Translations under genes and position numbers: made by a program
In this document: one piece after another, positions 10,805 to 21,150 of the stretch
Position numbering within the stretch: position 1 is the first letter of the stretch
Layout of the letters: every line of letters starts with the position of its first letter
Assembly (NCBI RefSeq): GCF_009601705.1
Contig: NZ_CP045687.1
Location: 1,462,001-1,526,000, forward strand
DNA length: 64,000 nucleotides
DNA from: Sulfolobus sp. E5-1-F
Lineage (GTDB): Archaea; Thermoproteota; Thermoprotei_A; Sulfolobales; Sulfolobaceae
Direction of reading: 5' to 3'
The notes under the pieces: model-generated
What the model saw: the letters and a program-made list of their open reading frames with translations, nothing else
Databases searched by the model: none
What the model was told of the DNA's origin: nothing

Positions 10805-13321
10805 TTATAATTCACACGTCTTACATCCACCAGCATAAGTCTCCGATACTTCGACAAATTTCTTTTCCATCCTTAAACCAGAAGGAAGTAACTGAGTTTT
10901 CTTTATCTCCTCTTCTTTTTTCTTCTCGTATTCTTCCCTTTCTTTTTTAACTCCGAAGTAGATCACTTGTTGTTGCTTACTTTTATCTCTATAGACAGTT
11001 ATACCTTTTATACCCAGTTTCCACGCTAACAAGTAAACCTTCTCTACAGTCTCTGGTGGTTCTTCTGACCTTAAGTTAATAGTCTTAGAGGTTCCAGAGT
11101 CATTCCACTGTTGCCAGGCCGCTTGATGTAGAACATGATAAATTGGTAGAACCTCATGAGCAGTTCTGAATAATCTTCTTAATGACTTTGGCATAAATAC
11201 GTTATCTCCGATCATTCCACTTTCAGCTATCTTCTGAATGACTTCCGGATCATCTAGCTCATATTTTCTGAGATATTCTAAGAAAAGTGGATCAATCTCT
11301 ATAAACTTTCCTACTGCAACATTTCTGACAAACGCTAACGCAAAGAGTGGTTCTATTGAAGATGAGGTTCCGGCTATTATTGAGATAGTACCTGTTGGGG
11401 CTATAGAAACTACAGTGGAATTCCTTAAACCATATTTTAACCTTTCGCTTTTTAGCAAATCAAAATCTAACTTATCTACTACACTAGTTAGCTTTTTAAC
11501 ATAATCTGATGGTTTATCAACAACTTCAGCAATTTGAAGTAGTGAATTGAAATCCAATGCACTCTCCCAAATATCTCTATACATTTTTGGATCATAGGCA
11601 GGGAATGAACCCTTCTCCTTAGCGATTTCGACAGATGCCTTATACGCGTGATAGAATATAAACTTAGCTAATTGGTATGATAAGTATATAGCGTCTACAC
11701 TATCATAAGCAATACCCAATTTAATAAACATCCTTGCTAATCCCATAACACCTAAACCAACTTTCCTGGTTCTCTTGGTTGCATCTTCAATTTGCTTTAA
11801 TGGGTAACGATTAGCATCAATTACATTATCTAAGAACCTTACTCCATAACTAATAATTTCTGCTAATCCGTCCCAATCTATTTCAGCTTTACCATTTCTC
11901 TCTATAACAAATTTCTCTAGATTTATAGAACCTAAATTACAACTCTCCCAAGGTAATAGTGGTTCTTCACCACATGGATTAGTAGCGTTAATCTTACCTA
12001 AATACCATACTGGGTGCCTTCTATTAATAGTATCAATAAAGAGAAGGCCAGGATCACCGCTGTCCCAGGCTCCTTTAACGATTTCATCGAATAGCGATCT
12101 AGCATTAACATATCTTACAATAGCACCCTCCTTTGAAGCTATTACGAGAGCTTCGTCAACTGTAATAATTTTACTCTCATCTAGTGAAACAACTCCACCT
12201 TTTTCTTCTAGTTCTGATAAGATAACCTCTTGAATCCATTCTTCATTCATATAACCTCTAGCCTTTGTAATATAATATTCGTGGTCCTTTCCGGCTATTT
12301 TAGTCTTTCTAGGGTTAACCAAAGGTACACTCTCACCCTTCACAACAGCCTCCATAAAGTAGTCATAAGCACCTACAGAAATATTGAAATTCTGTAACTG
12401 AACATCCTTTAATTGTCCAGTTTTAGCCTTTATAAAATCCTCAATATCGGCATGCCATGCGTGCATAACTCCCATATTAGCTCCTCTTCTCTTTCCACCT
12501 TGCTTTATGACATCAGTAGAGGCATCAAATACTTTCATAAATGATACCGGGCCAGAGGCTACACCCGCAGTCGAAGCAACAACATCACCCTTAGGTCTTA
12601 ATTCCGAGAAATCGAACCCAGTTCCTCCACCTTGTTGATGAACCAGTGCAGTAGCTCTTAATGCGTCATATATACCATCTCCTTCTGGTGTTGTCATAGC
12701 ATCTTTAACCGGAATTACGAAACACGCTGATAGGATGCCTAATCTAGTTTCGCTATTCATTAACGTTGGTGAATTAGGCACAAACTTTAAGCTGCTTATC
12801 ATTTCGTAAAACTTCTCTTCTAACTGTTTAACTTCAGCCTCAGACTTACTATACTTTCTCTCAACTGACGCAAGAAATCTGGCTACTCTTCTGAATAACA
12901 TCTGTGGTGTCTCAATATATCTTAAGGTATTAGGATCTTTCAATAAGTATCTAGCCTCTAATACTTTTAATGCATTGTAAGAGAGAAGTAAATCTTTTTC
13001 ATTGAAATCTTTCCATTTTCCTTTACCGAAAACGTGATTGTAAATTCTAGCTAAGACATATCGCTTTGCTAATTCCATTAAAAAAGGATACTTTAGGGAG
13101 TTCTCTATGAGATTTCTTTCCACTATATCAGCAATTACTCTAGTATCTATAGCATTATCTTTAACATTAGCCTGAACATCATTAGCTATACCATCTATTA
13201 CCTCATCTGGCACAGAAGAAAGTTTAGATAATATCTTCTCTAGTTTAAACTCGTCAATCCTCCCATCTCGTTTAATTACTTTAATCTTTCTTAAAGATGT
13301 AGAGTATAGTAACTGCTCCAT
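10805..13321 (-). CDS. nrdJ: Class II (adenosylcobalamin-dependent) ribonucleotide reductase
   Basis: Reduces ribonucleotides to deoxyribonucleotides for DNA synthesis, using a B12-derived radical. The 838-residue protein has an N-terminal ATP-cone (about 12-100, [16 protein letters not shown]), the ten-stranded barrel with the substrate region [29 protein letters not shown], the finger-loop N-x-C-x-E (NPCGEE) and [18 protein letters not shown], and a C-terminal redox pair CKTCEL at the last six residues. No class I small subunit or class III activase is nearby, which supports class II. A minus-strand TATA element (AAATTATATTG) lies about 30 bp before the ATG. Confidence 0.93.
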   Translation of the reverse strand: MEQLLYSTSLRKIKVIKRDGRIDEFKLEKILSKLSSVPDEVIDGIANDVQANVKDNAIDTRVIADIVERNLIENSLKYPFLMELAKRYVLARIYNHVFGKGKWKDFNEKDLLLSYNALKVLEARYLLKDPNTLRYIETPQMLFRRVARFLASVERKYSKSEAEVKQLEEKFYEMISSLKFVPNSPTLMNSETRLGILSACFVIPVKDAMTTPEGDGIYDALRATALVHQQGGGTGFDFSELRPKGDVVASTAGVASGPVSFMKVFDASTDVIKQGGKRRGANMGVMHAWHADIEDFIKAKTGQLKDVQLQNFNISVGAYDYFMEAVVKGESVPLVNPRKTKIAGKDHEYYITKARGYMNEEWIQEVILSELEEKGGVVSLDESKIITVDEALVIASKEGAIVRYVNARSLFDEIVKGAWDSGDPGLLFIDTINRRHPVWYLGKINATNPCGEEPLLPWESCNLGSINLEKFVIERNGKAEIDWDGLAEIISYGVRFLDNVIDANRYPLKQIEDATKRTRKVGLGVMGLARMFIKLGIAYDSVDAIYLSYQLAKFIFYHAYKASVEIAKEKGSFPAYDPKMYRDIWESALDFNSLLQIAEVVDKPSDYVKKLTSVVDKLDFDLLKSERLKYGLRNSTVVSIAPTGTISIIAGTSSSIEPLFALAFVRNVAVGKFIEIDPLFLEYLRKYELDDPEVIQKIAESGMIGDNVFMPKSLRRLFRTAHEVLPIYHVLHQAAWQQWNDSGTSKTINLRSEEPPETVEKVYLLAWKLGIKGITVYRDKSKQQQVIYFGVKKEREEYEKKKEEEIKKTQLLPSGLRMEKKFVEVSETYAGGCKTCEL

Positions 13322-13499
13322 TGTCTTCTATACTTATTATAGCTTACATCAATATAATTTTATTCTATACGTGAGAAGAGTATTACCTCGTCATATTTCA
13401 AAAAGATAATATCTACTTTTTCAGAACTCAAAATTTAAAGGCAATTGCGAAGTAACTGAATAATTTAGAGCAAGAACTTCCTATATTCACTAGCTAGGT

Positions 13500-13571
13500 A
13501 GCCGGGCAGGGATTCGAACCCTGGTCCCAGGGGCCAGAGCCCTGGATCCTTGACCACTAGACTACCCGGCT
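13500..13571 (-). tRNA. tRNA-Gln (anticodon CTG)
   Basis: A 72-nt cloverleaf on the minus strand: acceptor AGCCGGG pairs with CCCGGCT, anticodon stem CAGGG/CCCTG, loop CTCTGGC giving anticodon CTG (reads CAG, glutamine), and T arm CAGGG-TTCGAAT-CCCTG. No intron and no encoded CCA (the next bases are ACC). A minus-strand TATA element AAATTTTTAAGTAA (13591-13604) sits about 27 bp before the 5' end. Its substrate role links it to GatDE upstream. The 178-bp stretch between this gene and nrdJ shows nothing else beyond the nrdJ promoter. Confidence 0.95.
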
Positions 13572-13590
13572 GTATTTAAATAGGGGAACA

Positions 13591-13604
13591 TTACTTAAAA
13601 ATTT
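13591..13604 (-). promoter_or_regulatory. TATA box of tRNA-Gln
   Basis: On the minus strand this reads AAATTTTTAAGTAA, centred about 27 bp upstream of the mature tRNA 5' end, the usual archaeal box A spacing. Confidence 0.6.
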
Positions 13605-13695
13605 ATTACCACGTAGATAAGAAAGACCTAGATAGAAAAGACAATAAGAAAAACAAGAATTGGAAAAAGTTACTCCTTCCCTTAACCGCAATAAG

Positions 13696-13705
13696 CTTTA
13701 AATCC
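13696..13705 (+). promoter_or_regulatory. TATA box of tRNA-Thr
   Basis: CTTTAAATCC is centred about 30 bp before the tRNA 5' end, which would place initiation a few bases upstream of the mature terminus and leave a short leader for RNase P. Confidence 0.55.
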
Positions 13706-13728
13706 TTATTATATGATAGTTTTCTTAG

Positions 13729-13818
<90 letters not shown>

Positions 13819-14026
13819 TTCTTCCAAATATTTTTCTATAGCTATTCTAATTACTTCACTTCTACTCATTCTACTATTTAACGCAAACAGATCTAGCTTT
13901 ACTAAAAGTTCCTCCTCTGCTTTAAAAGTGATTACTCTAACCAATTTTCCTCTTTTATAAATCGGCTAAGTAGTATATTATAGGAAAATTTCTATTATAA
14001 GCAAATAGAGAGGGAGTTGAGCGAAA

Positions 14027-15196
14027 CTAATATCCCAAAGATTTCAAGATTTCTTCTATCTTATTCTTAAGCGTCTCTGGATCTTGCTCCTCAATTATAA
14101 ATCCCCTTATTATAATCCCTTCGGCTTCTCTTTTATTTAGTCCCCTAGTTTGTAAATAGAAGATTTGATTTTCGTCTATCCTACTTATTGCAGCAGAGTG
14201 TTTAGCCATAACTACTCTGCCAGTTTTTACTTCAAGCATGGGAGAAACTACTGCTTTAGCATCTTTTCCTAAGACTAATGATCTGCCAACTATCGACGTG
14301 GAAGAGTTAGTTGCAGTCTCATCTATAGTTGCCACGCCCCTTACCACAGTAAACGCTTGATCGTTAGAGATTGCCTTCATAAAGCCATTGCTTGCACTCT
14401 TCTGGCCTAAATGAATAACATTGTTAACTACATCTATTTTATTGCTATGCGTCCCAAAAGCTCTTGATGAAAATTCACTCACACTGCCCTCCTCTAGTCT
14501 AGTGTTAAACTGAACATGACCCATCTTATTACCGTTTACAAATATTGATGAATGCATTGTACCTTTTATGTTAGCCTTAATGTAAGAGAAAAGAAGACTG
14601 TTGTCACCAGAGAAATTTACAAATTGGAAATCTAAAGTAGAACCATCTTCTATATTAACAGATATAATTGGAATCGTTAGGGATCCTTCACCTAGATTTA
14701 GAACTTCATAAATTACCTTAATTTGCTTATCTTTAGGTACGTTAATTATTAGATGCGAAGGAGAAAGATATTTATTTCTATTGACGACGTGCTTAACATG
14801 ATACTCTCCTTCATTGCTTATTGTTATCCGCCTAGAGAGAGAATAGGCCAGTGATACTAATTTATGCTCATCGCTACTAATAACATCATCATTCAGTAAG
14901 TCATCTATTTGTATATTATTTTTCGGAATTCTTATAGTATCATCTATAATTTCAGTTATATTTTCAGTTTCACTATATTTTACTTCTTGCCTAGAAATAT
15001 CATTGAGGTTTAATGACTCATATAAATCCCATTCAGTATAGTGCTTGATTGTTGGCGAATCATGTATTAATTGATATGGCTTAGAAAGATACAAAGAAAA
15101 CGCTTTTTCTCTCTCTCCTCTATCTTGTGTAAAGTTTTCATTAATTATTTTTTTAGCTGATTGTATATCAACTACTCCCAACTTAAGCCACTGCAC
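14027..15196 (-). CDS. sufD: Fe-S cluster assembly protein SufD
   Basis: Scaffold partner of SufB in the SUF iron-sulfur cluster system. The 389-residue protein has the SufBD beta-helix core with HSNKIDVVNNVIHLG, the block KDAKAVVSPMLEVKTGRVVMAKHSAAISRID with the conserved His, and the C-terminal FYLQTRGLNKREAEGIIIRGFI motif. It overlaps sufB by 14 bp and is the last gene of sufC-sufB-sufD. TFE-beta and several metabolic enzymes of this organism need Fe-S clusters. Confidence 0.9.
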   Translation of the reverse strand: MQWLKLGVVDIQSAKKIINENFTQDRGEREKAFSLYLSKPYQLIHDSPTIKHYTEWDLYESLNLNDISRQEVKYSETENITEIIDDTIRIPKNNIQIDDLLNDDVISSDEHKLVSLAYSLSRRITISNEGEYHVKHVVNRNKYLSPSHLIINVPKDKQIKVIYEVLNLGEGSLTIPIISVNIEDGSTLDFQFVNFSGDNSLLFSYIKANIKGTMHSSIFVNGNKMGHVQFNTRLEEGSVSEFSSRAFGTHSNKIDVVNNVIHLGQKSASNGFMKAISNDQAFTVVRGVATIDETATNSSTSIVGRSLVLGKDAKAVVSPMLEVKTGRVVMAKHSAAISRIDENQIFYLQTRGLNKREAEGIIIRGFIIEEQDPETLKNKIEEILKSLGY

Positions 15197-16622
15197 CTAG
15201 CTTATCTAATTCTAGCTTTATAACCTTATTTAACATGGTAGCGTACTCAAATGGCAGTTCTTTCATGATCTCGTCTATGAACCCTAATACTAGCATTGAA
15301 GTTGCCTCCTTTTCATCTATACCCCTTGTCATTAGATAGAAGAGTTGATCCTCATTCATTCTGAATGTATGAGCTTCATGTGCTACATCTGCGTCCTCTT
15401 CTAACACTTGATTATGTGGATATGTATAAGCTTTTGTTTTATCATCAAGCATTAAAGAGTCACATTTAACAAACGCCTTAGAACTTACTGCCCCTTTATT
15501 TACTTTAATTAATCCTCTATATACGTTAACACCTCCATTGAAACCTATATTTTTGTTTACCACTTTACTCTTAGTATAAGGTGCTGCATGGATCATTTTC
15601 GAACCACTATCTTTCCACTCACCCTCTCCACTGGTCATTGTAACTACTAAACTGGTAGATGAAGCGTTTTTCCCTCTAAGGATAGTTGATGGGTATACAA
15701 AACTGTACTTGGAACCCAATGACCCCTCAACCCATTCCACAGTTGAATTTTCGTCAGCCCATGCTCTCTTATTATTGAAATTAATCACGTTTTTGCTCCA
15801 GTTCTGGATTGTAGTAAACTTTATGTAAGCATTCTTTTTGGCATATAATTCTACCATACCATCATGGAATGAGTACTTCTTAAGTTGCGGTGCTGTACAG
15901 CCTTCAATAAAGTGGATATACGACCCCTCGTCAGCTATTAGTAAAGTATGCTCAAACTGTCCTTCAAGCTCTGATCCTATTACGAAGAATCCTTCTACTG
16001 GTGTTGTTATCTTCACGTTCTTTGGAACATATACGAATACACCCCCACTCCATAATGCACCATGTAAAGCTGCAAACTTGTGATCAGAGGCTGGAAATAT
16101 TTTCATAAAGTACTCCTTCATAAGGTCCGGATATTTAGTCACAGCCTCATCTATTGGTAGCATTACTACTCCTTTTTTCATTAGTTCAACTTTAACATTA
16201 GAATAAATGGGTTCCGATTCTAATACTGCTACAAGACCTCCTAAGAACTTTTTCTCGCTTTCAGGTATACCTAACTCATCATAATATTTTCTTATTTCTG
16301 GTGGTAGTTCTTCCCAGCTTTGGGCTTTGTCGACACCAGGCTTAACGTAAAGTTCTAATGCTGAAATGTCTAAACTTGATAAAACGTCTGGTAACCAATT
16401 CGGTGTGGGTAACTTTTCGAATAATTCCAAGCTCTTTAATCTTAATTTTAACATCCATTCTGGTTCTTTCTTTATTCTGGAAATTTCCTCTATCGTAGAC
16501 CTACTTAATCCTGATTCTACTATTCTCCTATGAAATTCTAATTGATTAAGCTTGTTGTATTTGGCATCTATGGTAGCATTTATTATCTCATGCAGGTCTA
16601 ATGATATCTTATCTTCTTGCAT
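15183..16622 (-). CDS. sufB: Fe-S cluster assembly protein SufB
   Basis: Main scaffold of the SUF system (479 residues). The N-terminal region carries SRSTIEEISRIKKEPEWMLKLR, typical of SufB; later blocks include FVIGSELEGQFEHTLLIADEGSYIHFIEGCTAP with the conserved Cys, NWSKNVINFNNKRAWADENS, and the C-terminal DADVAHEAHTFRMNEDQLFYLMTRGIDEKEA. It follows sufC by 65 bp; that spacer has a T-rich stretch then a weak TATA-like CTTATATTCG, so partial independent transcription is possible. Overlap with sufD couples the two. Confidence 0.95.
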   Translation of the reverse strand: MQEDKISLDLHEIINATIDAKYNKLNQLEFHRRIVESGLSRSTIEEISRIKKEPEWMLKLRLKSLELFEKLPTPNWLPDVLSSLDISALELYVKPGVDKAQSWEELPPEIRKYYDELGIPESEKKFLGGLVAVLESEPIYSNVKVELMKKGVVMLPIDEAVTKYPDLMKEYFMKIFPASDHKFAALHGALWSGGVFVYVPKNVKITTPVEGFFVIGSELEGQFEHTLLIADEGSYIHFIEGCTAPQLKKYSFHDGMVELYAKKNAYIKFTTIQNWSKNVINFNNKRAWADENSTVEWVEGSLGSKYSFVYPSTILRGKNASSTSLVVTMTSGEGEWKDSGSKMIHAAPYTKSKVVNKNIGFNGGVNVYRGLIKVNKGAVSSKAFVKCDSLMLDDKTKAYTYPHNQVLEEDADVAHEAHTFRMNEDQLFYLMTRGIDEKEATSMLVLGFIDEIMKELPFEYATMLNKVIKLELDKLGAVA

Positions 16623-16687
16623 ACTTATAACCTATTCTTTAACTCTGTTAAAGACGAATATAAGTCTATCTTTAATAAAAAATAAAC

Positions 16688-17434
16688 TCATGAATTCCTC
16701 TCTAGGACCACTTCATATCCTTTCTCGTCAATTAATTTGGCTAGTTCCATTCCCCCTTCTGCTATAATCTTCCCTTTATATAATACGTGAACTTTATCTG
16801 CACTTATATGATCTAAAATTCTCCTATAATGAGTTATTATTAAATAACCAACATTTAATTCATTCTTAAGCTTATTTATAAAATACGAAATCATTCTAAG
16901 TCCATCAACGTCTACACCAGAATCTGGTTCATCTAAAATAGCTATCTTAGGCTTTAATAGAAGCATTTGCAGGATTTCTACTCTCTTCTTTTCACCACCA
17001 CTAAAGCCCTCAAAGACTCCCCTATTTAATAGAGAATCTGCTATCCCAACTTCTTTGCTAATATTTTTAACTTTTGATATTACCTCCATTACTGAAGCGT
17101 TAGTACCACTTACCTTATTATACTCTGCAACTAGGAGTGTTGATAATCTAACTCCTGCAATTTCTATCGGATTTTGAAAGGCCAAGAAAAGACCTCTTCT
17201 AGCTTTCTCATGAGGTTCTAAATTAGTTATATCCTCGCCATCTAATGTTATTCTTCCCTTAGTAATTTTATATTTAGGATGTCCCATTAATGCTAAGGAT
17301 AGTGAGGTCTTGCCGCTCCCATTTGGACCCATTAATGCATGTATTTCTCCGCTCTTAACTTCAAGATTTATACCCCTAAGTATTTCTTTGCCTTCAACCT
17401 CTACATGTAAATCCTCTATTTTTAGTGTTACCAT
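16688..17434 (-). CDS. sufC: Fe-S cluster assembly ATPase SufC
   Basis: ABC-type ATPase that binds SufB and SufD and drives cluster assembly in the cytoplasm. In 248 residues it has Walker A GPNGSGKT (about 36-43), the Q-loop FLAFQNPIEIAGV, signature SGGEKKR, Walker B IAILDEPDSGVDVDGL and the switch His in LIITHYRRIL. Normal length for SufC. First gene of the suf operon; it begins 16 bp after the PhoU-like gene, so it may be partly cotranscribed with it. Confidence 0.95.
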   Translation of the reverse strand: MVTLKIEDLHVEVEGKEILRGINLEVKSGEIHALMGPNGSGKTSLSLALMGHPKYKITKGRITLDGEDITNLEPHEKARRGLFLAFQNPIEIAGVRLSTLLVAEYNKVSGTNASVMEVISKVKNISKEVGIADSLLNRGVFEGFSGGEKKRVEILQMLLLKPKIAILDEPDSGVDVDGLRMISYFINKLKNELNVGYLIITHYRRILDHISADKVHVLYKGKIIAEGGMELAKLIDEKGYEVVLERNS

Positions 17435-17450
17435 ACTCTATCCTCTCCTT

Positions 17451-18452
17451 TTACGCTGTTAAATCTTTTTCTATCCAAGGTAAGTCCTCTAAGAAAATCC
17501 CACACATAGAATTGTTTAGAGCATTTTCTAATAGATTTACTAAATCTTCTAAATACAAACTAAACGAATTCGGTAAGGAATCTTTGATTTTTATGAAGTT
17601 TTGCCTTATTTGCGATATCAGATTGAATCCATTTGATATTCTTTTTACGCTAGGGAATAGGATACTCATCACTATCTCATCTAATACGTCATTTATGCTA
17701 GTGAAAATCGATTTTAACATATCCGTGTGGTTAGGGCTAATATTAAAGTTACCTCTAATTTCATAAATTTTTGATACTATATAATCTATATTTATCAAAA
17801 TAGATATATTAAGCAAAATAAATGAATTTCTATAATATTCCATACTACTGGACTGATACTTATTTCCTATTATTCTCCTAAGTAACATCAAGTATATTTT
17901 CCTTAAATCATCAGCATTAGTTATAGCACTTTGATAAGCTAGATTAGAATTAGTTAGAAACTTAGATACTTCATCAATTCTTTTTGAAATAATATTTAAT
18001 ATACGTCTCAATAAGGATTCAACTCCGACTTTCTCCGTATCTAGTAAACATTCTAATTTGATTTTTTTCTCGGAATTCTCAACAACTTCTGCTCCAACTA
18101 GATGTTTAGATATGTAAAGAATATCTTCGAAATCCTTTTTGGTGAAATCTTTCTTTGTTTCAAAAACTATTTCATCAAATCCCAAAATGTACAGACATGG
18201 AATTATATTAATGAGTGGCTGCTTTAGCGAGTCCGCGTCAACTAATATTGTCTTTTTTCCTGCGTTAGTCTTAGCCTTTTCTGCTATTAATCTTAAGCTA
18301 CCGTCATCTAAGGCCTCAAGAATTACCTTATCACCAGGCTTTATGCTCCATTTATTTATCCATTTTTTCGGGAGTGTGATAAATAATGATGAAGAACCTA
18401 ATTTCTGGACCTTTCTAGTCTCTATATCCCTAGCTACTTTTTCCTCACTCAA
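17451..18452 (-). CDS. PhoU-domain protein with N-terminal SpoVT/AbrB domain
   Basis: Predicted phosphate-uptake regulator (333 residues). The N-terminal 55 residues form an AbrB-like swapped-hairpin domain (VQKLGSSSLFITLPKKWINKW and KPGDKVIL...DGSLRLI), which binds DNA in relatives; the rest is helical PhoU-like, in two repeats. Such AbrB-PhoU proteins are common in archaea. The TTG start at 18452 is supported by GAGGG seven bases upstream and a TATA element (CTTTTATAAAC on the minus strand) about 45 bp upstream. No phosphate transporter is nearby, so the target is unknown. Confidence 0.75.
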   Translation of the reverse strand: MSEEKVARDIETRKVQKLGSSSLFITLPKKWINKWSIKPGDKVILEALDDGSLRLIAEKAKTNAGKKTILVDADSLKQPLINIIPCLYILGFDEIVFETKKDFTKKDFEDILYISKHLVGAEVVENSEKKIKLECLLDTEKVGVESLLRRILNIISKRIDEVSKFLTNSNLAYQSAITNADDLRKIYLMLLRRIIGNKYQSSSMEYYRNSFILLNISILINIDYIVSKIYEIRGNFNISPNHTDMLKSIFTSINDVLDEIVMSILFPSVKRISNGFNLISQIRQNFIKIKDSLPNSFSLYLEDLVNLLENALNNSMCGIFLEDLPWIEKDLTA

Positions 18453-18524
18453 AAATAGTCCCTCTATATTATTTTCTTAAACAGTGTTTATAAAAGTCTT
18501 TCAAACTCTTAGAAAAACGAGTAC

Positions 18525-18896
18525 TTAATCTTTTCTTCGCTTTACAGTAATTTTAACTAACCATTTTACTCTTGTAACAGATAAACTATCAATATCAGCA
18601 TCTTCTGGTACCTTTATATTTAGAGTATACTCCCGATTACTTTTATCTTTACAACTGATTTTCATACTATTATTGTTTTCAACTTTCACGTATATTGTAG
18701 ATGTATCGACATTAGGAATATCGATCAAGTAGTAATAGAAATCCTCAGATTCGTAAAAGGAATATAATGGGGCATTATATTTTTCAATTTCCTCTTTAAT
18801 TTCACTCTCTATCCTTCGGAATTCTTTCTCCATCCTGCTTATTTCCTTTTCTATTATCGACTTTACCAGGTCGTATAAGTCCTTATATGCAGGCAT
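18525..18896 (-). CDS. Hsp20/alpha-crystallin-like small protein
   Basis: A 123-residue protein with a charged coiled-coil N-terminus (about 8-40, many Glu/Arg/Ile) and a beta-rich half resembling an alpha-crystallin domain: YYYLIDIPNVDTSTIYVKVEN, MKISCKD, REYTLNIKVPEDADIDSLSV and a last strand WLVKITVKRRKD. It lacks the usual C-terminal I-x-I anchor, so it may not build large oligomers as classic small heat-shock proteins do. It follows the PAC2 gene by 6 bp and closes the gcvT-gcvH-PAC2 run. Confidence 0.6.
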   Translation of the reverse strand: MPAYKDLYDLVKSIIEKEISRMEKEFRRIESEIKEEIEKYNAPLYSFYESEDFYYYLIDIPNVDTSTIYVKVENNNSMKISCKDKSNREYTLNIKVPEDADIDSLSVTRVKWLVKITVKRRKD

Positions 18897-18902
18897 TGAA
18901 GA

Positions 18903-19658
18903 TCACGCATATGTATACGGACGCAATCCAGAATAGTTAGGAAGTTCTTGTCTTGTCTGTTGCATTAAACCCTTTATTCTTCCTCTAATTTCCTCTGCTT
19001 CTTTAAGCAAAGAGGAAGTATCAACTTTAAATCCTAACAATTTAGACACTACATCTAACGCTACTGCAGCAGCTTCTGGATCAGGTAAATCTAGAAATGA
19101 TTCAACTATTATAACCAGGTTTCTGATAAACTTTTTAGCGGATTCGAATAAAATGGGGGCATAGGGCCCAGTTACGTAGCCTTCTACAAATTTCTTCATT
19201 AAATTCAAACTATCTAACTCTTTAGCGAAATCTTCAGAGCTAACAACCCAATAGGGGGTGGGTTTCTCTAGCTCTAATCTATTTGACACTGGAACTCCAG
19301 TTATCGATATTATTGTCTGTATCCCGTATTTCTCTGCATAGTCTACAACTAAATTTGCTAAATGATATATACTATTTGCTGGGATTGCAACCCAAGAATG
19401 AAGTAAAAGGAAATTATCATAGTGATATAAACGTATAGGTGACTTAGCTACTCCGTTAACTACATGAGAAATGGGAGGTAAATATTTACGTGAATAAACT
19501 TCTCCATACTCTTTTAAATTTAGATAATTAATCAAAAATTCCCCAGATATACTACCTACTAAGCCAGCATCTGGTAAGCTTACTAGCAAATACGAGGGTC
19601 TACCTATCTGAGGAACGTATCTTTCCCTAATTTCAAATGCTTCACTCAACTCATCCAC
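18903..19658 (-). CDS. PAC2-family protein (archaeal proteasome assembly chaperone-like)
   Basis: A 251-residue protein of the PAC2 family (COG1938), with [40 protein letters not shown], and the conserved [10 protein letters not shown] core. Relatives PbaA and PbaB in archaea help proteasome assembly. The protein ends in PYTYA, giving a penultimate Tyr that resembles the HbYX motif used to dock on the proteasome alpha ring. It overlaps gcvH by 8 bp, so it is translated with the glycine cleavage genes, which is probably operon linkage rather than a functional tie. Confidence 0.75.
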   Translation of the reverse strand: MDELSEAFEIRERYVPQIGRPSYLLVSLPDAGLVGSISGEFLINYLNLKEYGEVYSRKYLPPISHVVNGVAKSPIRLYHYDNFLLLHSWVAIPANSIYHLANLVVDYAEKYGIQTIISITGVPVSNRLELEKPTPYWVVSSEDFAKELDSLNLMKKFVEGYVTGPYAPILFESAKKFIRNLVIIVESFLDLPDPEAAAVALDVVSKLLGFKVDTSSLLKEAEEIRGRIKGLMQQTRQELPNYSGLRPYTYA

Positions 19659-20064
19659 CCTTTATTTTTTCAATATACTTTTCTGGGCTAAGTAGTTTTT
19701 CTTTTTCTTCTGATAACCTGGATGGCCTTAACTTGAAAATCCAGCCTTCACCATATGGATCCTTATTTATTATCTCTGGATGCTCGAGTAATTTACTGTT
19801 TACCTCAACTATTATTCCACTTAACGGAGAGAAAATGTCTGCTGCTGCTTTAACAGATTCTATAACTCCTACAGATTCTCCGGCTTTAACCTCTTTCTGC
19901 AATTGAGGTAACTCAATTCCTACTATATCTCTTAACTTCTTCTGTGCATAATCAGTTATTCCAATCACTACTAAGTTATCACTAGAAACTACTACCCACT
20001 CATCAGTCTCTGTATACAATCTATCTGTCAGAACTACATATCTACCTACTTTTATCTCACTCAT
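19651..20064 (-). CDS. gcvH: Glycine cleavage system H protein
   Basis: Lipoyl carrier protein that moves the aminomethyl group between the P, T and L proteins. The 137-residue protein has the lipoyl-attachment hairpin [19 protein letters not shown] with Lys72 as the modified residue, and the typical N-terminal [19 protein letters not shown]. Located 11 bp after gcvT and overlapping the PAC2 gene; gcvPA and gcvPB are divergent nearby. The L protein is not in the window. Confidence 0.95.
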   Translation of the reverse strand: MSEIKVGRYVVLTDRLYTETDEWVVVSSDNLVVIGITDYAQKKLRDIVGIELPQLQKEVKAGESVGVIESVKAAADIFSPLSGIIVEVNSKLLEHPEIINKDPYGEGWIFKLRPSRLSEEKEKLLSPEKYIEKIKGG

Positions 20065-20075
20065 ACAATATTCAC

Positions 20076-21116
20076 CTAGATAAATGGAAACTCATCGATT
20101 TTTATATCATACTGTCTACCCCTAATTTCAACTGACAAATTATAGCCTAGATAGAAGTACTTGGGATTTACGTAACCCATGCCTATAACTCTATTTAAGT
20201 AAGGAGAAAAGGTACTACTCGTTACATATCCTGCCTCATTTCCAATTGAGTATATCTTAGAGGAATGCCTAGGTATAGCTCTTTCACCTTTTTTCATCTT
20301 AAAGCCAATCCTAACTTTCTCAATGCCACTCTTTATGCGTTCAACTAAACTATCTTTTCCTATAAAATCCTTTTCCAGCGAGAAAACCCAATATCTTGCT
20401 TCAACCGGAGTAGTGGTCTCATCAATGTCTTCTCCATAAAGGACAAAACCCATCTCTTGCCTTAAACTATCTCTTGCAATTAAACCAGCAGGCTTTATTC
20501 CGATTTTCACTAACTCCATAATTAGTTGTCTACCAACATCTAATGTAACCCAAACTTCTAATCCATTCTCGCCTGTCCATCCAGATCTGCTAATTAAAAA
20601 GACTTCATATCCCATAAATTTAGTATTAAGCTTAAATTCTAACAGTTTTAATTCATTTTTACCTAAAATTTCTTCTAATTTCCTACCTTGTATAGCAATC
20701 ATACCATACTTGAATGTTAAGTCTTCTACATCCAAATTCGAATTAGATTTTATCCAATTTACAATTTTCTCCCTATTTACTGCATTGGTTACAATTAACC
20801 ATTCATTCTCAGATACTTTATAAACCATCACATCATCTTTAAAGCCAGCCTTATCATTCAAAAAAGCAGTAGGCCCTATCATATTTCCAGAATTTGCCTT
20901 ACTAACTTCCTTAGCTACTAACATTTCAAACTCCTTTGGATTACCTTTAACCCTTAATCTGCCCATATGAGATAAGTTAAAAAACGCTACTGAGCTCCTC
21001 ACACTCATGTGCTCTTCTGCGTAACTGTTGAAGTTCATTGGCATTTCCCAGCCAGCGAACTCTCCAAAATTAGCTCCCAATTTTTCCTCAAGGTCATGAA
21101 AAGGTGAAACAAACAT
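20076..21116 (-). CDS. gcvT: Aminomethyltransferase, glycine cleavage T protein
   Basis: Transfers the one-carbon unit from the H protein to the tetrahydrofolate-type cofactor (in Sulfolobus a modified pterin) and releases ammonia. The 346-residue protein shows GcvT landmarks: [29 protein letters not shown], the pterin-contact region [14 protein letters not shown], and [34 protein letters not shown]. The start at ATG 21116 is only 34 bp from the divergent gcvPA start. Confidence 0.95.
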   Translation of the reverse strand: MFVSPFHDLEEKLGANFGEFAGWEMPMNFNSYAEEHMSVRSSVAFFNLSHMGRLRVKGNPKEFEMLVAKEVSKANSGNMIGPTAFLNDKAGFKDDVMVYKVSENEWLIVTNAVNREKIVNWIKSNSNLDVEDLTFKYGMIAIQGRKLEEILGKNELKLLEFKLNTKFMGYEVFLISRSGWTGENGLEVWVTLDVGRQLIMELVKIGIKPAGLIARDSLRQEMGFVLYGEDIDETTTPVEARYWVFSLEKDFIGKDSLVERIKSGIEKVRIGFKMKKGERAIPRHSSKIYSIGNEAGYVTSSTFSPYLNRVIGMGYVNPKYFYLGYNLSVEIRGRQYDIKIDEFPFI

Positions 21117-21150
21117 ATATTACAAATATCTTAGAGTTGTATTAAGGCTT
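21117..21150. promoter_or_regulatory. 34-bp divergent promoter gcvT / gcvPA
   Basis: The whole spacer between two opposing ATG codons is 34 bp. On the plus strand ACAAATATCT centres near -26 of gcvPA; on the minus strand CTTAATACAAC centres near -26 of gcvT. Each TATA element lies close to the other gene's start, so both transcripts must be leaderless and the two initiation complexes cannot sit side by side freely. Confidence 0.5.

Noticed and set aside
16552-16767. 71-aa plus-strand ORF across the sufC/sufB junction
   Set aside because: Antisense to two well-supported genes and without promoter or domain content.
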